Positions 20,496 to 31,639 of a DNA stretch of 64,000 nt are shown here, piece by piece; within the stretch, counting starts at the first letter, position 1, and each line of letters begins with the position of its first letter. The DNA is from Tretioscincus oriximinensis. Lineage: Eukaryota > Chordata > Lepidosauria > Squamata > Gymnophthalmidae. The stretch covers positions 797,256 through 861,255 of the forward strand of contig JAJVDF010000207.1 in assembly GCA_022410635.1 (NCBI GenBank). The letters are read 5' to 3'. A model generated the notes under the pieces. It was given only the letters and a program-made list of their open reading frames with translations, was not told where the DNA came from and did no database searches. The translations under genes and the position numbers were made by a program.

Positions 20496-22994
20496 CTTGT
20501 GGGGGAATCCAGAAGCGATAGTGTTAGGAAGGTCCAATATGACGCTTTTTCTTCTTGATCCTCTTATGCCAATTACATATCATGATATCACTTCTTTACA
20601 TTGTGATGGAGCCATGTAAACAAGACCTTGAGATTTACCAAGAGCTTCACCCTTGCATCACAATTCTTTCAGCCAGGCAGGATATGGAAAAACGTCCCCT
20701 TGCTGAATTCAGGTGGGGAAACATAGCCCTTTTTATTATCCCCTTCACCAGCTACGTCAAACCTCACTTTTTAAAAATGAGGATTTCTCCCCTTTCTATT
20801 CACCCACCTGATAACAAGGGGATATGTGTGAGCACAGCAGCCAATGACAGAAGAGAAACAAAGTTTCTTGGGAGCTGTCAACTCCCAGAGGTTCATGGGA
20901 TCTGTAGGCAGAATGCATGAGGAAGAGAAGGAGCTTNCTTGCTGCGTATGGAAATGCTTTTACAGTATACTCTTTTGACTGCTCTTTGAAACGATTTACG
21001 GTACTGATTTTAAACATTTTTGAGTTCTTCCAGTCTTCTGTTACCTGACCTGGGACTTATGGTGGAGGGTAATATATAAATTCTTAAATTAAATGATGTA
21101 GTGAGATTTTAGATTCTGATGCAAATGACAGTAGTTTGGATATTTCCACAGTTGGGGTTGCCCGTGAGGTAGTTCCTCAGTATCCTAGGATCAAACTCTT
21201 TTCTAAAAATTATTGGTTTTTTATACCAAGTTCAGGTGCACTTAGGAGCTAAGGCTGCGTCCTNCTAGGCTGATAAAGCAGGACTGAAAACAGACTGTGG
21301 TTCCACTGCTTTCCTATTTAAACAAAACAGAAAATGTTTTTGTCAGCGTTAGTCCCNTGGGTAAAGGGATTTTTCAAGGTTCCCTTGTTTACATGAAGTC
21401 AAGAGAACTTGGACTTTCACTGTTCTGAGTCTAATGTCTCAGAAAAGTCCCATTTCCTTTACTGGTGGGGCCAATTCAGATTTAATCTGAGAGGAGGGGA
21501 AAGAGAGGGGGTGGAAACTCCCCACATCCCAGTCAATTTATATCTGTGGGAGTTCTAAAGAGCTGTGTGTAAAAGCAAAGGTGCTGAGCTGAACCTTAAG
21601 TACTTTCACCCAGTCTTCATCTCTCCCTCCATGTGCATCTCCCCACTCTTCCCTTTGCAGTTTGCCAAGTACACCTGGGAAAGGTGAAATTGATCAGAAA
21701 TCTGCCCCCCCCCCCCATTTTGTTTTTATTTATTGTATTTTTGTTCCAGAGGCATTTAGTTTTGCAGCCCTATATGGTTGCACAGATATTTGCATTGGAA
21801 CTGAAGTCCCAGCAGTCGTTTGCTAGCTCAGCAGTGTGACAGCTATTCAAAGAAAAGTGCCAGAATCAAAGCTTAACATCTGCTTATTAAAACAGAAGAA
21901 AAGGCTATCTTCTGAAGATAAATGTAAGAAAAGCTCTAATTTAAGTAAATGTATTTAGTGTGTTAAACATTTGTAACAATACACAAGTTCAAACATTACT
22001 TGAATCTAAATTATTTGTCCTTCTATTTCAAACTTTACATACAGTGTATTTCTGAAAATGTACGTTAATGTATTTCTCTCTATCCATTGTTTTTGTTTTC
22101 CTACACTCCTTAACTTGAAATTTGCCCAAGGCTATGTAGATGCAATTAAATAATTCTGCCACACAGTACACAATGCTATACCCATGCTGCAATCTATTCC
22201 AACTTTGCCTGACNGTCCATTTTCTTCAGAATCCACACAGTCGACTGTTTTGCAATTTATGTTCAAATGTAACAAGGTACACTATTGATTCTGATTAGAA
22301 CCAGTGGATAAATTAATCTAATCTTAGTCTACTTCCATACTTTGCAATATTNTACCCTAGGAAGAGGCTCCTTGTTTGAGAGAGGAGGTCCCATCCTCTC
22401 CTAGAAGACAGGATTAATAATCCACTTGCAGATCAAGTTTGTGTTGAATGTGCCGCACCAGATTTTTTGTACAGTGAGAGCAATTTCAGTTTTAGAATTG
22501 ATATACCAGATGATCANTTTGCTGGAAAAACTGCTGTTGAAGTACTATATATGCTTATTGTGGGAAGGATATGTCTGTAGCTGGTTTTGGCAAGACAAGG
22601 GTTTTTCTATGGAATATTACATTTTAACCATTGCTATGGCGGAAAGTGATCAAATAATGTTATCTGATCACTTGAATGGTTAATAACAAATTATCCAAGA
22701 GCATTTGATAGGAGGGACTACTATCTTCTTGACAATAAAGAAACAAAATGACTGACAGAAGAGTGTGTCACATTAGAAAAATTTGCCTGTCAGGAGNTGA
22801 CAGAAAGGCAAAATTTGCAATACAGTGCAAAGGTATGAGGTAAGTTAAAACTGGTAAACCAATGCCTTGTTTTACTGGTCAATCCTCAAATAAATGTCTT
22901 CTCTAGTCAAAGTGAGAAAGTGGGCACCTTCTTTCATTCTACTGGTAGACGTCAACATTGAAGGAATTTCACCAAATCGTATCCACCCAAGAAC
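20496..22994. other. No recognisable feature
   Basis: About 2.5 kb of mostly unassigned DNA with a C run at 21707-21716. A 121-codon frame (20555-20920 plus) has no recognisable domain. I found no exon-like structure. Confidence 0.35.
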
Positions 22995-23157
22995 TCCAAA
23001 GCCAGGATCAAAAGAGGAGGAGGAGATGGAGGAAAACAAGAATAAGAACAAGGGCAATAGGAAGAAGTGCAAGAGGAAGAGGAAGAGGAAGCAGAGGAGG
23101 AGGAGTGAACCAAAGTGGCTTACAAAACCTTCTGTTCTTCTCTTCATAACATACACC
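22995..23157 (-). mobile_element. Purine-rich tract and truncated SINE family 1 tail
   Basis: GGA/GAA-rich tract (about 23015-23105) adjoins GTGGCTTACAAAACCTTCTG and TTCTCTTCATAAC, the antisense 3' part of SINE family 1 (compare 33775-33810). It appears cut off by the CR1 insertion starting at 23158. Confidence 0.6.
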
Positions 23158-24142
23158 TTAAGAACATAAGAAGAGCCATATTGGATCAGACCAGAGCCCA
23201 TCTAGTCCAGCATTCTATGTCACACAGAGGCCCACCAGGTGCACCTGGGCAGTCCGAACAGAGGAAAGCAAAATATGCCCCTGTTCATGACTCCCTGCAA
23301 ATGGTATTTCAAGAGCACTACCTGTTGCTCTATCCCGGAGGCATCATCCAGACATCCATCCTAGTATCCATTTATACCCTTGGTGTCCATAAACCTGTCT
23401 AGTCCTGTCATTAAGCTATCCAAGCTGTTAGCTACCACTACCTCTGCAGGAAGTAAATTCCACAGGCCAGTGACCCTCTGGGTNAAAAAATACTTTCCTT
23501 TGTCTGTTCTCACTTTTGGGTCCATCAGCTTCAAGGAGTGCTCTCTGGTCCTAGTGTTGTGTGATAGAGAAAACGTTTTTTCTCTATTCACCCTATCCAT
23601 CCCATGCATGATTTTGTACATTTCAATCAGATCACCTCTCAAACGTTACCTTTCAAGGCTGAAGAGGCCCGGACGTTGCAGCCTGACTTCATAAGGGAGG
23701 TGTTCCAGACCCTTGATCATTCTTGTTGCCCTTTTCTGCACCTTCTCTAGTTCCATAATATCCCTCTTGAGATGTGGTGACCAGAACTGAACACAATATT
23801 CCAAATGTGGCCTCACCACAGGTTATAAAGCGACAAAACAACATTTGCTAACTTGTTTTCGATNCCTTTCCTAATTATCCCCAACATTTGCCTTTTTTGC
23901 TGCTGCTGCTGCTGCTGCTGCTGCACACTGGGTTGACATATTCATTGAATTGTCCACCAACATCCCAAGATCCTTTTCTTGCATGGTCACAAAAAGCTTG
24001 GTTCCCATCAGTTGGTAGGAGTAATTGGGGTTCTTTGCCCCAATGTGCATGACTTTGCATTTGCTTAAATTGAAGTGCATTTGCCACTTTGATGCCCACT
24101 CACCCATTTTCAATAGATCACTCTGAAGCATCCTTGAGCAAC
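23158..24142 (-). mobile_element. CR1-clade LINE 3' end, longest copy in the window
   Basis: Minus-strand reading from 24142 down gives a palm/thumb-region segment with GEWASKWQMHFNLSKCKVMH and KDLGMLVDNSMNMSTQCAA, then the segment PYLEY-type (23820-23750), LRGDLIEMYKIMHGMDRVNR, KYF.TQRVTGLWNLLPAEVV and FMDTKGINGY. The 3' UTR ends at TTAAGAACATAAG (23158). Frameshifts exist between the blocks. At 23898-23924 nine TGC units replace the alanine codons. It is dead and 5'-truncated; a different CR1 fragment follows directly. Confidence 0.9.
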
Positions 24143-24156
24143 TTGTGGGTCAAATG

Positions 24157-24285
24157 GTCATAGAATAATAGAGTTGGAAGGGACCTCCAGGGCCATCGGG
24201 TTCAATCCCCTGCTCAATGCAGGACTCACTAAACCATCCCAGACAGATGACTGTCCAGCCTCTGCTTGAATATTTCCAGCAAAGA
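24157..24285 (-). mobile_element. CR1 3'-end fragment, second subfamily
   Basis: TCATAGAATAATAGAGTTGG at the 3' terminus, then AGGGACCTCCAGGGCCATC and CCCAGACAGATGACTGTCCA. Same subfamily as 13751-13848, same orientation as the CR1 it adjoins. Confidence 0.8.
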
Positions 24286-25596
24286 TCAAGTTTGCCCATT
24301 CCAGTCTACAAATATCTGAAGGACTTTTAAAAAAATCCTTGTAAACCTAAACTTGCATGAGAAAACCCATCAAAAAATAAACCAGGGGATAAATATTAGC
24401 AAAAAGACAGACTTGGCACCAGTAGCTGCAATTTTCTTCATAATTGCCTTTTCCTTAACCTGTTGAAGTTCAAAATATTTCTCTGTAGCACTAAACCATA
24501 AAACAAAGAGTGGTACAAGAATTACCGGCCGCTTTTCATCAAGAAGAGTCATGGCGTTCCAGACACCTTGCAGTGTGCATGCGTGTTAAATGAGATTTAA
24601 GATTTACAGCCGTGGAGATTCCGACATCCCTGCTTGGATAAATTCAAGATTAAATTTTGAAAAAGCAAGTGCTATCGCTTTGAAAGCGAAGCAAACTCTC
24701 TGGTTATTTATCACTTCCACCAACAGTTAAGGAGAAAGAAAAAGTCAACTCTGAGAAATAAGAAAAAAACAAGTCCTGTTGATGGCTAAGCTATAAAAAC
24801 AATGATAAAATCATAAATTCCCTCATCTGTATCCATAAACTAATAACAATAACAATGAGGAGGAGGAGGTGGGGGACGATGATGCATATAATCTAGTGTC
24901 CCTACAGTAATCTATAATTTAGTCCCCCTCAGAAGTGGGTTAGGAAATAGGGGAATTGCTGGATTGGGAAAATTGGCTGTGGTGATGGAAAGCCACANGA
25001 GATTGGAGGAGCAACAGGAAAATGAAAGAAGGGGTAGGTATAGACAGGTCCCCCAGCCACCTTCCTGTAAGCAGAAAAAATGTATCCTGTGGGCAAGACT
25101 GGGGGGAGATTAGCAAAAGAGTTTTCCTCACTCAGAGGGTAGCAGTGGTTCAGGCTAGGAGCTCTGGTCCACAGAGCAGGGCCCCACACAAGCTGAGCAG
25201 TAGAAGGTGCCCACTGCTTGGACTACATTTCCCAGGAGGATCTGCAATCAACACAACTTTGTTTCACTTTTTTCACATTTGGGCTGCTGCTGTTGCTGCT
25301 ACTGCCAGCTTCATGTTGGGCACCCAAGATTTTCTAATAAGAACTTGTCATCATGAAAAAAAACAGTGTAGAAAAGAGGCAGAAGGACAAAATAAAAACA
25401 AAAAACCCTGGAAACAGAAATTCTGCCTGAAAGTAGTTTTGTTATTGTAACAGGGGTTTGCTTACCACATTATTAAGGATGCCATCAGAGGCAGCTGTAT
25501 CGTCAGGATACGGACAAGTGTAGAATCTGACTCCCATCAAGAACTCACACAGAGGCCATAAACATAGATCAAGAGGCAAGATCCAGGAGGCCCACG
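24286..25596. other. No recognisable feature
   Basis: Unassigned. The 142-codon plus-strand frame at 25022-25450 has no recognisable motif and no start or splice context that supports a gene. Confidence 0.35.
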
Positions 25597-26146
25597 TGGG
25601 TCATGGAACCTCCAGAGCACCCATGTGCAGTGGTTTTTATTGACTCCAAATCAGAAGGCGTGTACAAAAAAGTGATGTCAGAGAATGGGAGTTCCGAATG
25701 TGTGGTTTGGGGCGGACCGGAGGTGGGCCCAGGTTGTGACACCTGTGTGACGTTCCTANCTCCTCCNAAGGGGCACAGCCTGTGTCAGGAAGTAACCAAA
25801 TATGGGTATGGTTTGAATGATACAAGATTGACCCCTGTAGCTTCCAGGACCTGTGACCGGTCNTTCACCCCCTGGAGAAGGGGTGGACAAAAGACTTCCT
25901 CTGGGCTTTCCAGGCAATTAATGCCATTAAGCCAGGGCTACAGATACAATGGGTGCCCCTTGAGATAATGGGCGAAGGGAAACCTGCTAAATGGGTGTTG
26001 CCTCAGGGCAGGAAGAGAGNTTAGCTCCCTTGCAACACTCTGTGCTGGGAATTTCCCCAAAATTTTGCAGTCAAGCTGCCTGGGCTTCTGGGGACCAATT
26101 CTTGTATATTTTTATATTAAATATATTAATGCCAATTAATATATCA
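25597..26146. mobile_element. LTR, family A (copy 2) beside a candidate primer-binding site
   Basis: Homologous to 16036-16644. It starts TGGGTCATGG and ends TTAATATATCA, giving TG...CA. Four bases later, at 26151-26166, lies NGGTGAACCCCGAC, which resembles the sequence complementary to the 3' end of tRNA-Trp (TGGTGACCCCGACG) with one extra A. If real, this is a 5' LTR on the plus strand. Against that, a conserved AATAAA sits on the minus strand near the left end of both copies. Confidence 0.65.
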
Positions 26147-26350
26147 CTAGNGGTGAACCCCGACATTATTGTTTATGTCTGGCACCACATCTATAAGAGA
26201 CCAAATTGATGATTTCCCCATCCCTGGCATTTTCATTCTTCCCACAGTTACCCGCTTCTACCCATGNTTATCTTCACTCCAGCACCACGGTTACCCACAA
26301 CATCTTAACTTCTATGTTAATACATGAATCTTTAATCTTTAATCCATAAA
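26147..26350 (+). mobile_element. Possible leader remnant of an endogenous retrovirus
   Basis: About 200 bp between LTR A and LTR B, beginning with the candidate tRNA-Trp primer site. No gag open frame is visible. It is AT-rich at its right end. This would be a relic that cannot encode any protein. Confidence 0.4.
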
Positions 26351-26702
26351 TGCGTAGCCAAACTTAACCAAAAAGTCTTATGGGTATCCTGTGCTTATTG
26401 ATGTCCTTTGTCTCTAGCTATGGGATACTAAGGCGGCCCTTGGCTAGAAAGGAAATGCTGACACAGCATGATACATTATGTTACAATGACGCATGTGTAT
26501 CCTTTGCATAGTTATTAGTCTAAATATGTTTATTCATGATGAGTAGCGATGTAACATGGAGATGTTCCTTTGTCTGGGGTCGCCTACCTCTTTGTATTGC
26601 TATGTTCTTGCATCAATTAGCTCTTGTATTAATGAAGCTAGTTTCCTTAATAAAACAGTTGTAACCTAAGATCCTGTGTCTCTCCTTAATGGGAAACTAA
26701 CA
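26351..26702 (+). mobile_element. LTR, family B (copy 2)
   Basis: It starts TGCGTAGCCAAAC and ends GGGAAACTAACA (TG...CA, 352 bp). AATAAA near 26651 lies about 50 bp before the end, as expected for a polyadenylation signal in R. It is inverted relative to 17799-18269. No clear target duplication flanks it. Confidence 0.75.
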
Positions 26703-26751
26703 AAAAATGAGTAAAGAGGCAAATCTCGCCTGTTCACTATCATGCTAATAG

Positions 26752-27068
26752 TGAGGCATGGTGGTATAGTGGTTAAGAAACGGTCTTTAAATTGAGGGAA
26801 CCATTTTCAAAGCCCTGTGTCAGACATGGAGAGAGGTGATTGCTATTTGAAAGCAAGAGATTGCAATTAGATAAATGGGAACCATCACAGTGTTTTGAGG
26901 AAAATATAATGTACAGTAAGCCTTTGGGTGAAAAATAGCTTGCAAGCTGCTTTGAATCACTTCAGTTGAGAAAAATGAAGTGGAAAAAAACAGGCCTCCT
27001 CCTCCTCCTCCTCCTCTTCTTCTTCTTCTTCTTCTTTTCTTCTTCTTCATCATCATCATCATCATCAT
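26752..27068 (+). mobile_element. tRNA-derived SINE, family 2, with compound triplet tail
   Basis: The head GGTGGTATAGTGGTTAAG resembles an A box and TTTTCAAAGCCC sits at the B-box position. The 3' block is TTTGAATCACTTCAGTTGAG. The tail is a compound microsatellite of CCT, CTT and CAT triplets at 26997-27068. A minus-strand frame of polylysine/polyarginine here is only this tail. Confidence 0.8.
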
Positions 27069-27239
27069 GCTGAGAAGCTTCTATGGCATCCGTGACAGTG
27101 GCAGAAAGTGCAGCCTTCTCTTCATCACCTCTTATTTTATCCCCAAGATAAACCAAATCATAGGATCATGGAATGATTGCAGTAGTGGTGTGTTTGTAGG
27201 CGTGGATTTAAATGAGGATGCAGAGAACCTATAGATACT

Positions 27240-27700
27240 AGTGATAGGTGTGAGAGAATTAAACTGCAAAATAAATCGGTTGTAAAAGGGAATATCTGGT
27301 CGGCGATGCAAGATGAAGATAAATATAAAATATGAACATATTTAGGCGTCAGCTACCCATTAAACGCTTTTACACCCTGTAACTTTTAACACCTCTCAAC
27401 AAGATAAGTCGACAACAAATCACGATAACGCCTTTAGTAGGTCATAATTAGGATAATTAAATTTCAGTTGCAAATACAATGTTTTTCTGCTGAATTATGA
27501 CAAAAGAGAAATAGTCATGGTCTAATGAGATGCCACCATGTCTGAATGATAGCTAGGCATATGCTTCTGCTTTCTAATAGCCGGCTTAGGCGACAGCGTT
27601 TCAAATTAAGGGTCAACATAATGCGTGAACAATGGTAATTGATTAGAAATGTGCTATTTTTTCTTTTTATAACTAGCCAGGCTTGTCTATCCATGTGCAC
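27240..27700. other. Low-repeat block, candidate conserved non-coding element
   Basis: Unique-looking sequence without recognised repeats. It holds homeodomain-type sites (ATAATTAGGATAATTAAATT near 27447) and ACAATGGTAATTGATTAG near 27629, a SOX-like site next to a paired homeodomain-like site. This is suggestive of an enhancer only; conservation cannot be seen from one genome. Confidence 0.25.
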
Positions 27701-27850
27701 TAAATGTGTGTGAGTGTGTTGAAAAGCAAGGGGTTCTTGTTTCATGAACCAGAGGGCAGAATGTATTGCAAAAAATAAGGCAATCTGGAAAAGCAACTTG
27801 TCAAAGTTTTTGGGGGAATTTTTAAATATACATCTTTATTGGATTATAGA

Positions 27851-28043
27851 ATGTAATCTGGTGTAATGGTTAGAGTGTTGGACTNGCTCGATTCCACACT
27901 CCTCCAGGATGCCAACTGGGTGATCGTGGGCCAATCATAGTTCTTTAGAATTCTCTCAACCCCACCTACTTCACAGGGTGTCTGTTGTGGAGAAATCTGT
28001 GCTTTTTTGAAAAGGACATTATAAATGTTGATGTTGTTGTTGC
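27851..28043 (+). mobile_element. tRNA-derived SINE, family 1
   Basis: Head GGTGTAATGGTTAGAGTGTT, body ACTGGGTGATCGTGGGCCAA and CTCAACCCCACCTACTTCAC, then TGTCTGTTGTGGAG and a short GTT repeat as tail. The B box region is damaged (CTCGATTCC remains). Confidence 0.85.
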
Positions 28044-28234
28044 AAAAATATGGACTATGCTAGGAATATAACGGAACATAGATGGATTGTCNGTTTTTAA
28101 TATGATCCCTACAGACGATTATGAAGTTAAGTGCACAGAAAATTATTTTGATTTTCTCTATTTTTTTCTCCTCCCATCAGCCCCAAAATCATTATTTACC
28201 AGTTTGACTTTAGTACCATTTTGCATATACCTGC

Positions 28235-28345
28235 CTTAAACCACATTATTTATTTATTATAAATTTATTTACTTATATTTATATTCTGCCCTGTAGCCAA
28301 AATGTCTCATTGTGGATCACAGCAAAATAGAACTGGATAATTAAA
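28235..28345 (-). repeat. Retroposon tail, antisense
   Basis: TTTATTTACTTATATTTATA followed by TTCTGCCCTGTAGCC is the reverse of a SINE/LINE-type 'GGGCAGAATATAAATAAA' 3' end. The body is not recognised. Confidence 0.5.
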
Positions 28346-28364
28346 AAATTATCATAGTGCTTGC

Positions 28365-28810
28365 TGCCCCCCTTCACACGACGTGTTAAAAACGTTAATG
28401 GCATTACGGTAAGTTCTGAAATCAATTGATCCCAAGCCCTTTTTCCTTTCTCAGACAAGCCATAAAGCCTTTAAATCCATGTGGACAGATCCACTGATTA
28501 AACTAGGAATAAATTTCTGAGCATGCTCAGTATGTAGTTCTTTGTATGACATTTCTATTGCCTTGTCCTGACTTCTCATGATATCGTCCTTTCTCCTGTG
28601 AACAAAGAGGCACACAAAGGCTTGAGAAGGGAAATACCAGCTGTTTCACAAAGACCCCAGAAAGAATCAGCAATTAAGAAACTACGGTTCCTCGGATTCT
28701 CTTCCCTGATGCTGCATGGCAAAAACAGCACATATGGAGGAACAATCATGATGATGAAACATCTCGATAAGAACCAAGAAGGAAAATGTAGTGTGGAGGG
28801 GGGCATAGTT
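28365..28810 (+). repeat. 'TGAGCATGCTCA' repeat family
   Basis: It shares order and spacing with 57125-57590: CTGAGCATGCTCAGTATGTA, AACAAAGAGGCACAC, CTTGAGAAGGG, AATCAGCAATTAAGAAA, then ACATATGGAGGAACAATCAT and AAACATCTCGATAAGA. An 81-codon antisense frame here is not supported by any family similarity. Probably a non-autonomous DNA element. Confidence 0.55.
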
Positions 28811-28903
28811 TGCTCAGCCAAAGACCCAGGGTGAACAGCTGTATTTTAATCAACTATCTAAATACATTCAGTGTAGGTGTCTGCTGCACCTCAGAGGGGA
28901 CAG

Positions 28904-29314
28904 CATTCCATTACACTGACCAGATTTTCTGAGGCCAAAATAGAATAATTATTATTCATGCAAATTTGCATATTCATAAATATTTGTGCTAATCTGCATA
29001 TTCATAAATATGCAAATCACCCACCTAGTGGTGGGGCAGTGGGTTTTTTTAAAAAAAACTCAGAAACAATTTTTTGAAGTGCGTGAGAATTTTTTGAAGT
29101 TTGGAAGAATTTGTTTCATTTTTTACTGAGGGGAAGGTGCCTTCAGAAACTGGTCCTGGTTGCAGGGCCCCCTAGTGATTAAAAAGAATTTTAAAATTTT
29201 TTAAAAAATCCTCAGCAAAAAATTGGGAAATAGTACCCCCCAGAGGGCGGAGTAAACACCCCTAAACTGGGTTTCTTCCCCCCAAAGGGGTCATCTGGTC
29301 ACCACACATTCCAT
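28904..29314. mobile_element. hAT-type MITE, GGCTGACCAGATGACC family (copy 3) with exact 8-bp duplication
   Basis: The element spans 28912-29306, with termini TACACTGACCAGATTTTC and GGGGTCATCTGGTCACCACA. It is flanked by exact CATTCCAT duplications at 28904-28911 and 29307-29314. The interior contains repeated TTTGCATATTCATAAATAT-type motifs and AAGGTGCCTTCAG, related to copy 2 at 10184. No coding capacity. Confidence 0.85.
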
Positions 29315-29677
29315 AATCTGGGTGGTATCACAAAAAAGACCCTCCCACATATTCACATTCCTTTGACAACTGAAATGGAGGGACAGTCAAGGAATATCTC
29401 ATCATATGATTTTAGGATTAAGGCAAATGAGGACATCAATGTTCTTTAGCTTGACATAAGTGAGCTTCATCCACATATGCTCACATTTAACAGTTTGATC
29501 CATATTAGAAGTAGAACAACACATGGAAGCAGACAAATGCCAAACTGTTGTTCTACATGATGTCAGGCTCAGTTACACCCTGCATCCTGTTCACATCACC
29601 TCAGTTGTTCAGTTGCAAACTTCAGCACTTCAGCACTTGAACAGTTTCAAGTTTACTACGAATTCTGCTGTGACATA

Positions 29678-30000
29678 GGCCACCTCCACACGAGATTTTC
29701 CTACTGCAATGGTAGTTACATTATGAAGAACCTGCCCCATGTGTTAACGAAATTTCAGTTATCCATTCGCAAAACAGCTCCATAGTCCCAGATGAACCTG
29801 ATAGTAGATTCTTTCAGACATCATTGTGAAATTCCCCATAACCTTGATAAAAAGCCTTCATGTACCACTCGGTAGCGGGGGAAGGCAATATATCATGAGA
29901 AGTCCACCAGGCTCCCTGGCAGAACATTTTTAACTGGTGCACTGGGAGAAGGGCAGGAGACTTGATAAATTGTTGAATGTGCAATATGATGGGATTACAG
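29678..30000 (+). repeat. 'CTCCACACGAGATTTT' repeat
   Basis: CTCCACACGAGATTTTCCTA, GGTAGTTACATTATGAAGAA and CCTGCCCCATGTGTTAACGA recur in diverged form at 36600-36720 (plus) and on the minus strand at 35530-35755. No coding content. It could be a relative of the 'TGAGCATGCTCA' family, whose ends look similar. Confidence 0.5.
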
Positions 30001-31103
30001 ACCAATNTAACGGGAAAGCATTCTTCTTGAATTAAAAGTACATAGGGATGGACCCAAGGTTGAGTTATTCCACATTTGAAACAATTGCAAGTTTTATCAT
30101 GTCATCTGGAGGGAGCTAAATGTTGTCATTCACAGACTGTAATTGGATACAGTTTTGCAAAATTGCACTTTGAAGCACAGCTACTGCATAAGATCGTTTC
30201 CTCTTCACTGGCAAGATCTGTCCTACATTCAAACACATCACTGATCATGCTCATTAGCTGCAGCTATTTCGCATGTATTGATCAGAGTTACACTAATGTG
30301 CTTTAGGGAGCTGGTACTATGATATCTAGTGCGTTGATACATTGTCTCATGCAGACAACCGGGAATAGTGTATTGCTTAAAGTGCACTAGCCAAGGGTCT
30401 TAACCTTTACAAACTCTCTATCCCAGCCCCATGGGCAATTGGTGCTTGTATAAAACCCTTCCTGAAATTTCATAACGTAGTGCCTGAGCTAGGGTTCATT
30501 ACAGATTAAAAATTAAAAATTAGTAAGCGGAAAGCCTTCATACACTAGGGAAAGCACCTGGTATCTGTTGACCAATAGGTCCTTCATGGACCCAAGTTTC
30601 TAAATAGGTGGAATCCTAGGAACGTTCTATCTCTACAATTGTTCCCTTTGAGAATAGCAGTGGTTAATACATTATGCGATATAACTCTTGTCACGAGAAA
30701 AGAATAATCTACAAGGATGAAGAGAAAAGTCATCCAAACTTGGCCTTTAAAAAAAATTGAAAGGAATTGTTCTAAAGGGTTTTTATTAAACCTTCCTTTG
30801 TTTCCAGATATAAATCTCAGGGCTCCTCATTAACCTTTATAGTAATCCCTACAGCAACACTTGAGAGCCACCCACTCTGCCTGTAACTCCAGCTTTTCTG
30901 CTCTTCAAAAGCCAGCAGCCTCAGCTGGAAACATCTTTCTGAAACTGAAGAGGAAACTAATTGATTGTTTTAAAGGCTGGCAAAATTTGGCAAGTCCTTC
31001 AATAAAAGAGACAGGGTGAGAAACGTAAAGCAGATGCATTCATCCTTCTGAACTGGGACTATACTGTACACTATTAGTTTTTCCACATTTCCTTGAAAGA
31101 ACG
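30001..31103. other. No recognisable feature
   Basis: Unassigned; no repeat or exon recognised. Confidence 0.35.
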
Positions 31104-31620
31104 GTTAAGAACATAAGAAGAGCCCTACTGAATTGGGCCAGAGCCCATCTAGTCATACCCAGAGGCCCACCAGTTGCACCTAGGCAGTCTGAATAGAAGA
31201 AGGCAAAATATGAACCTGTTCTCACAAATGGTATTTCAGGAGTTCTGCCTGTTGCTCCATCCCAGAAGCAGCATCCAGACATCCATCCTTAGTGTCCATA
31301 AACTTGTCTAATCCTGTCTTGAAGCTATCGAGGCTGCTAGCTACTACTACCTTTTCTGGAAGTAAATTCCACAGGCCTCTGGGTAAAAAAAAATACTTTC
31401 CTTTGTCTCTTCTCACTCTTCTGCCCATCAGTTTCAAGGAATGCCCCCAGGTCCTAGCATTGTGTGACAGTGAAAACATTTTTTCTTTATTCACCTTATC
31501 CCTCCNATGCATGATTTTATACACTTCATTCTGATCACTTCTCAAATGCCATCTTTCAAGGCTGAAGGGGCCCAGANGTTGCAGCCTGATTTCATAAGGG
31601 AGGTGGTCCAGGCCCTTGCT
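31104..31620 (-). mobile_element. CR1-clade LINE 3' end, antisense
   Basis: Minus-strand reading contains LRSDQNEVYKIMH, KVNKEKMFSLSHNARTWGHS, LKLMGRRVRRDKGKYFFLP and GLWNLLPEKVVVASSLDSFK, the RT C-terminus. The 3' end is TTAAGAACATAAGAAGAGCC at 31107. The left flank shows a deletion in the CATCTAGT...ACCCAGAGGCCC region. Frameshifted and dead. Confidence 0.9.
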
Positions 31621-31639
31621 AGGAACTATTTCTATCCAC

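Noticed and set aside
19950..20521. Several overlapping 70-117-codon frames on both strands
   Set aside because: They are by-products of CpG-rich hairpins in a hAT element and occur on both strands because the sequence is palindromic.
20555..20920. 121-codon plus-strand gene
   Set aside because: No motif, no codon-usage or splice evidence; compatible with chance in 2.5 kb of unassigned DNA.
25022..25450. 142-codon plus-strand open frame as a gene
   Set aside because: No recognised motif, no splice or promoter context, overlapping open frames on the other strand.
26962..27156. Lys/Arg-rich protein on the minus strand
   Set aside because: The residues are the translation of the SINE's triplet-repeat tail.
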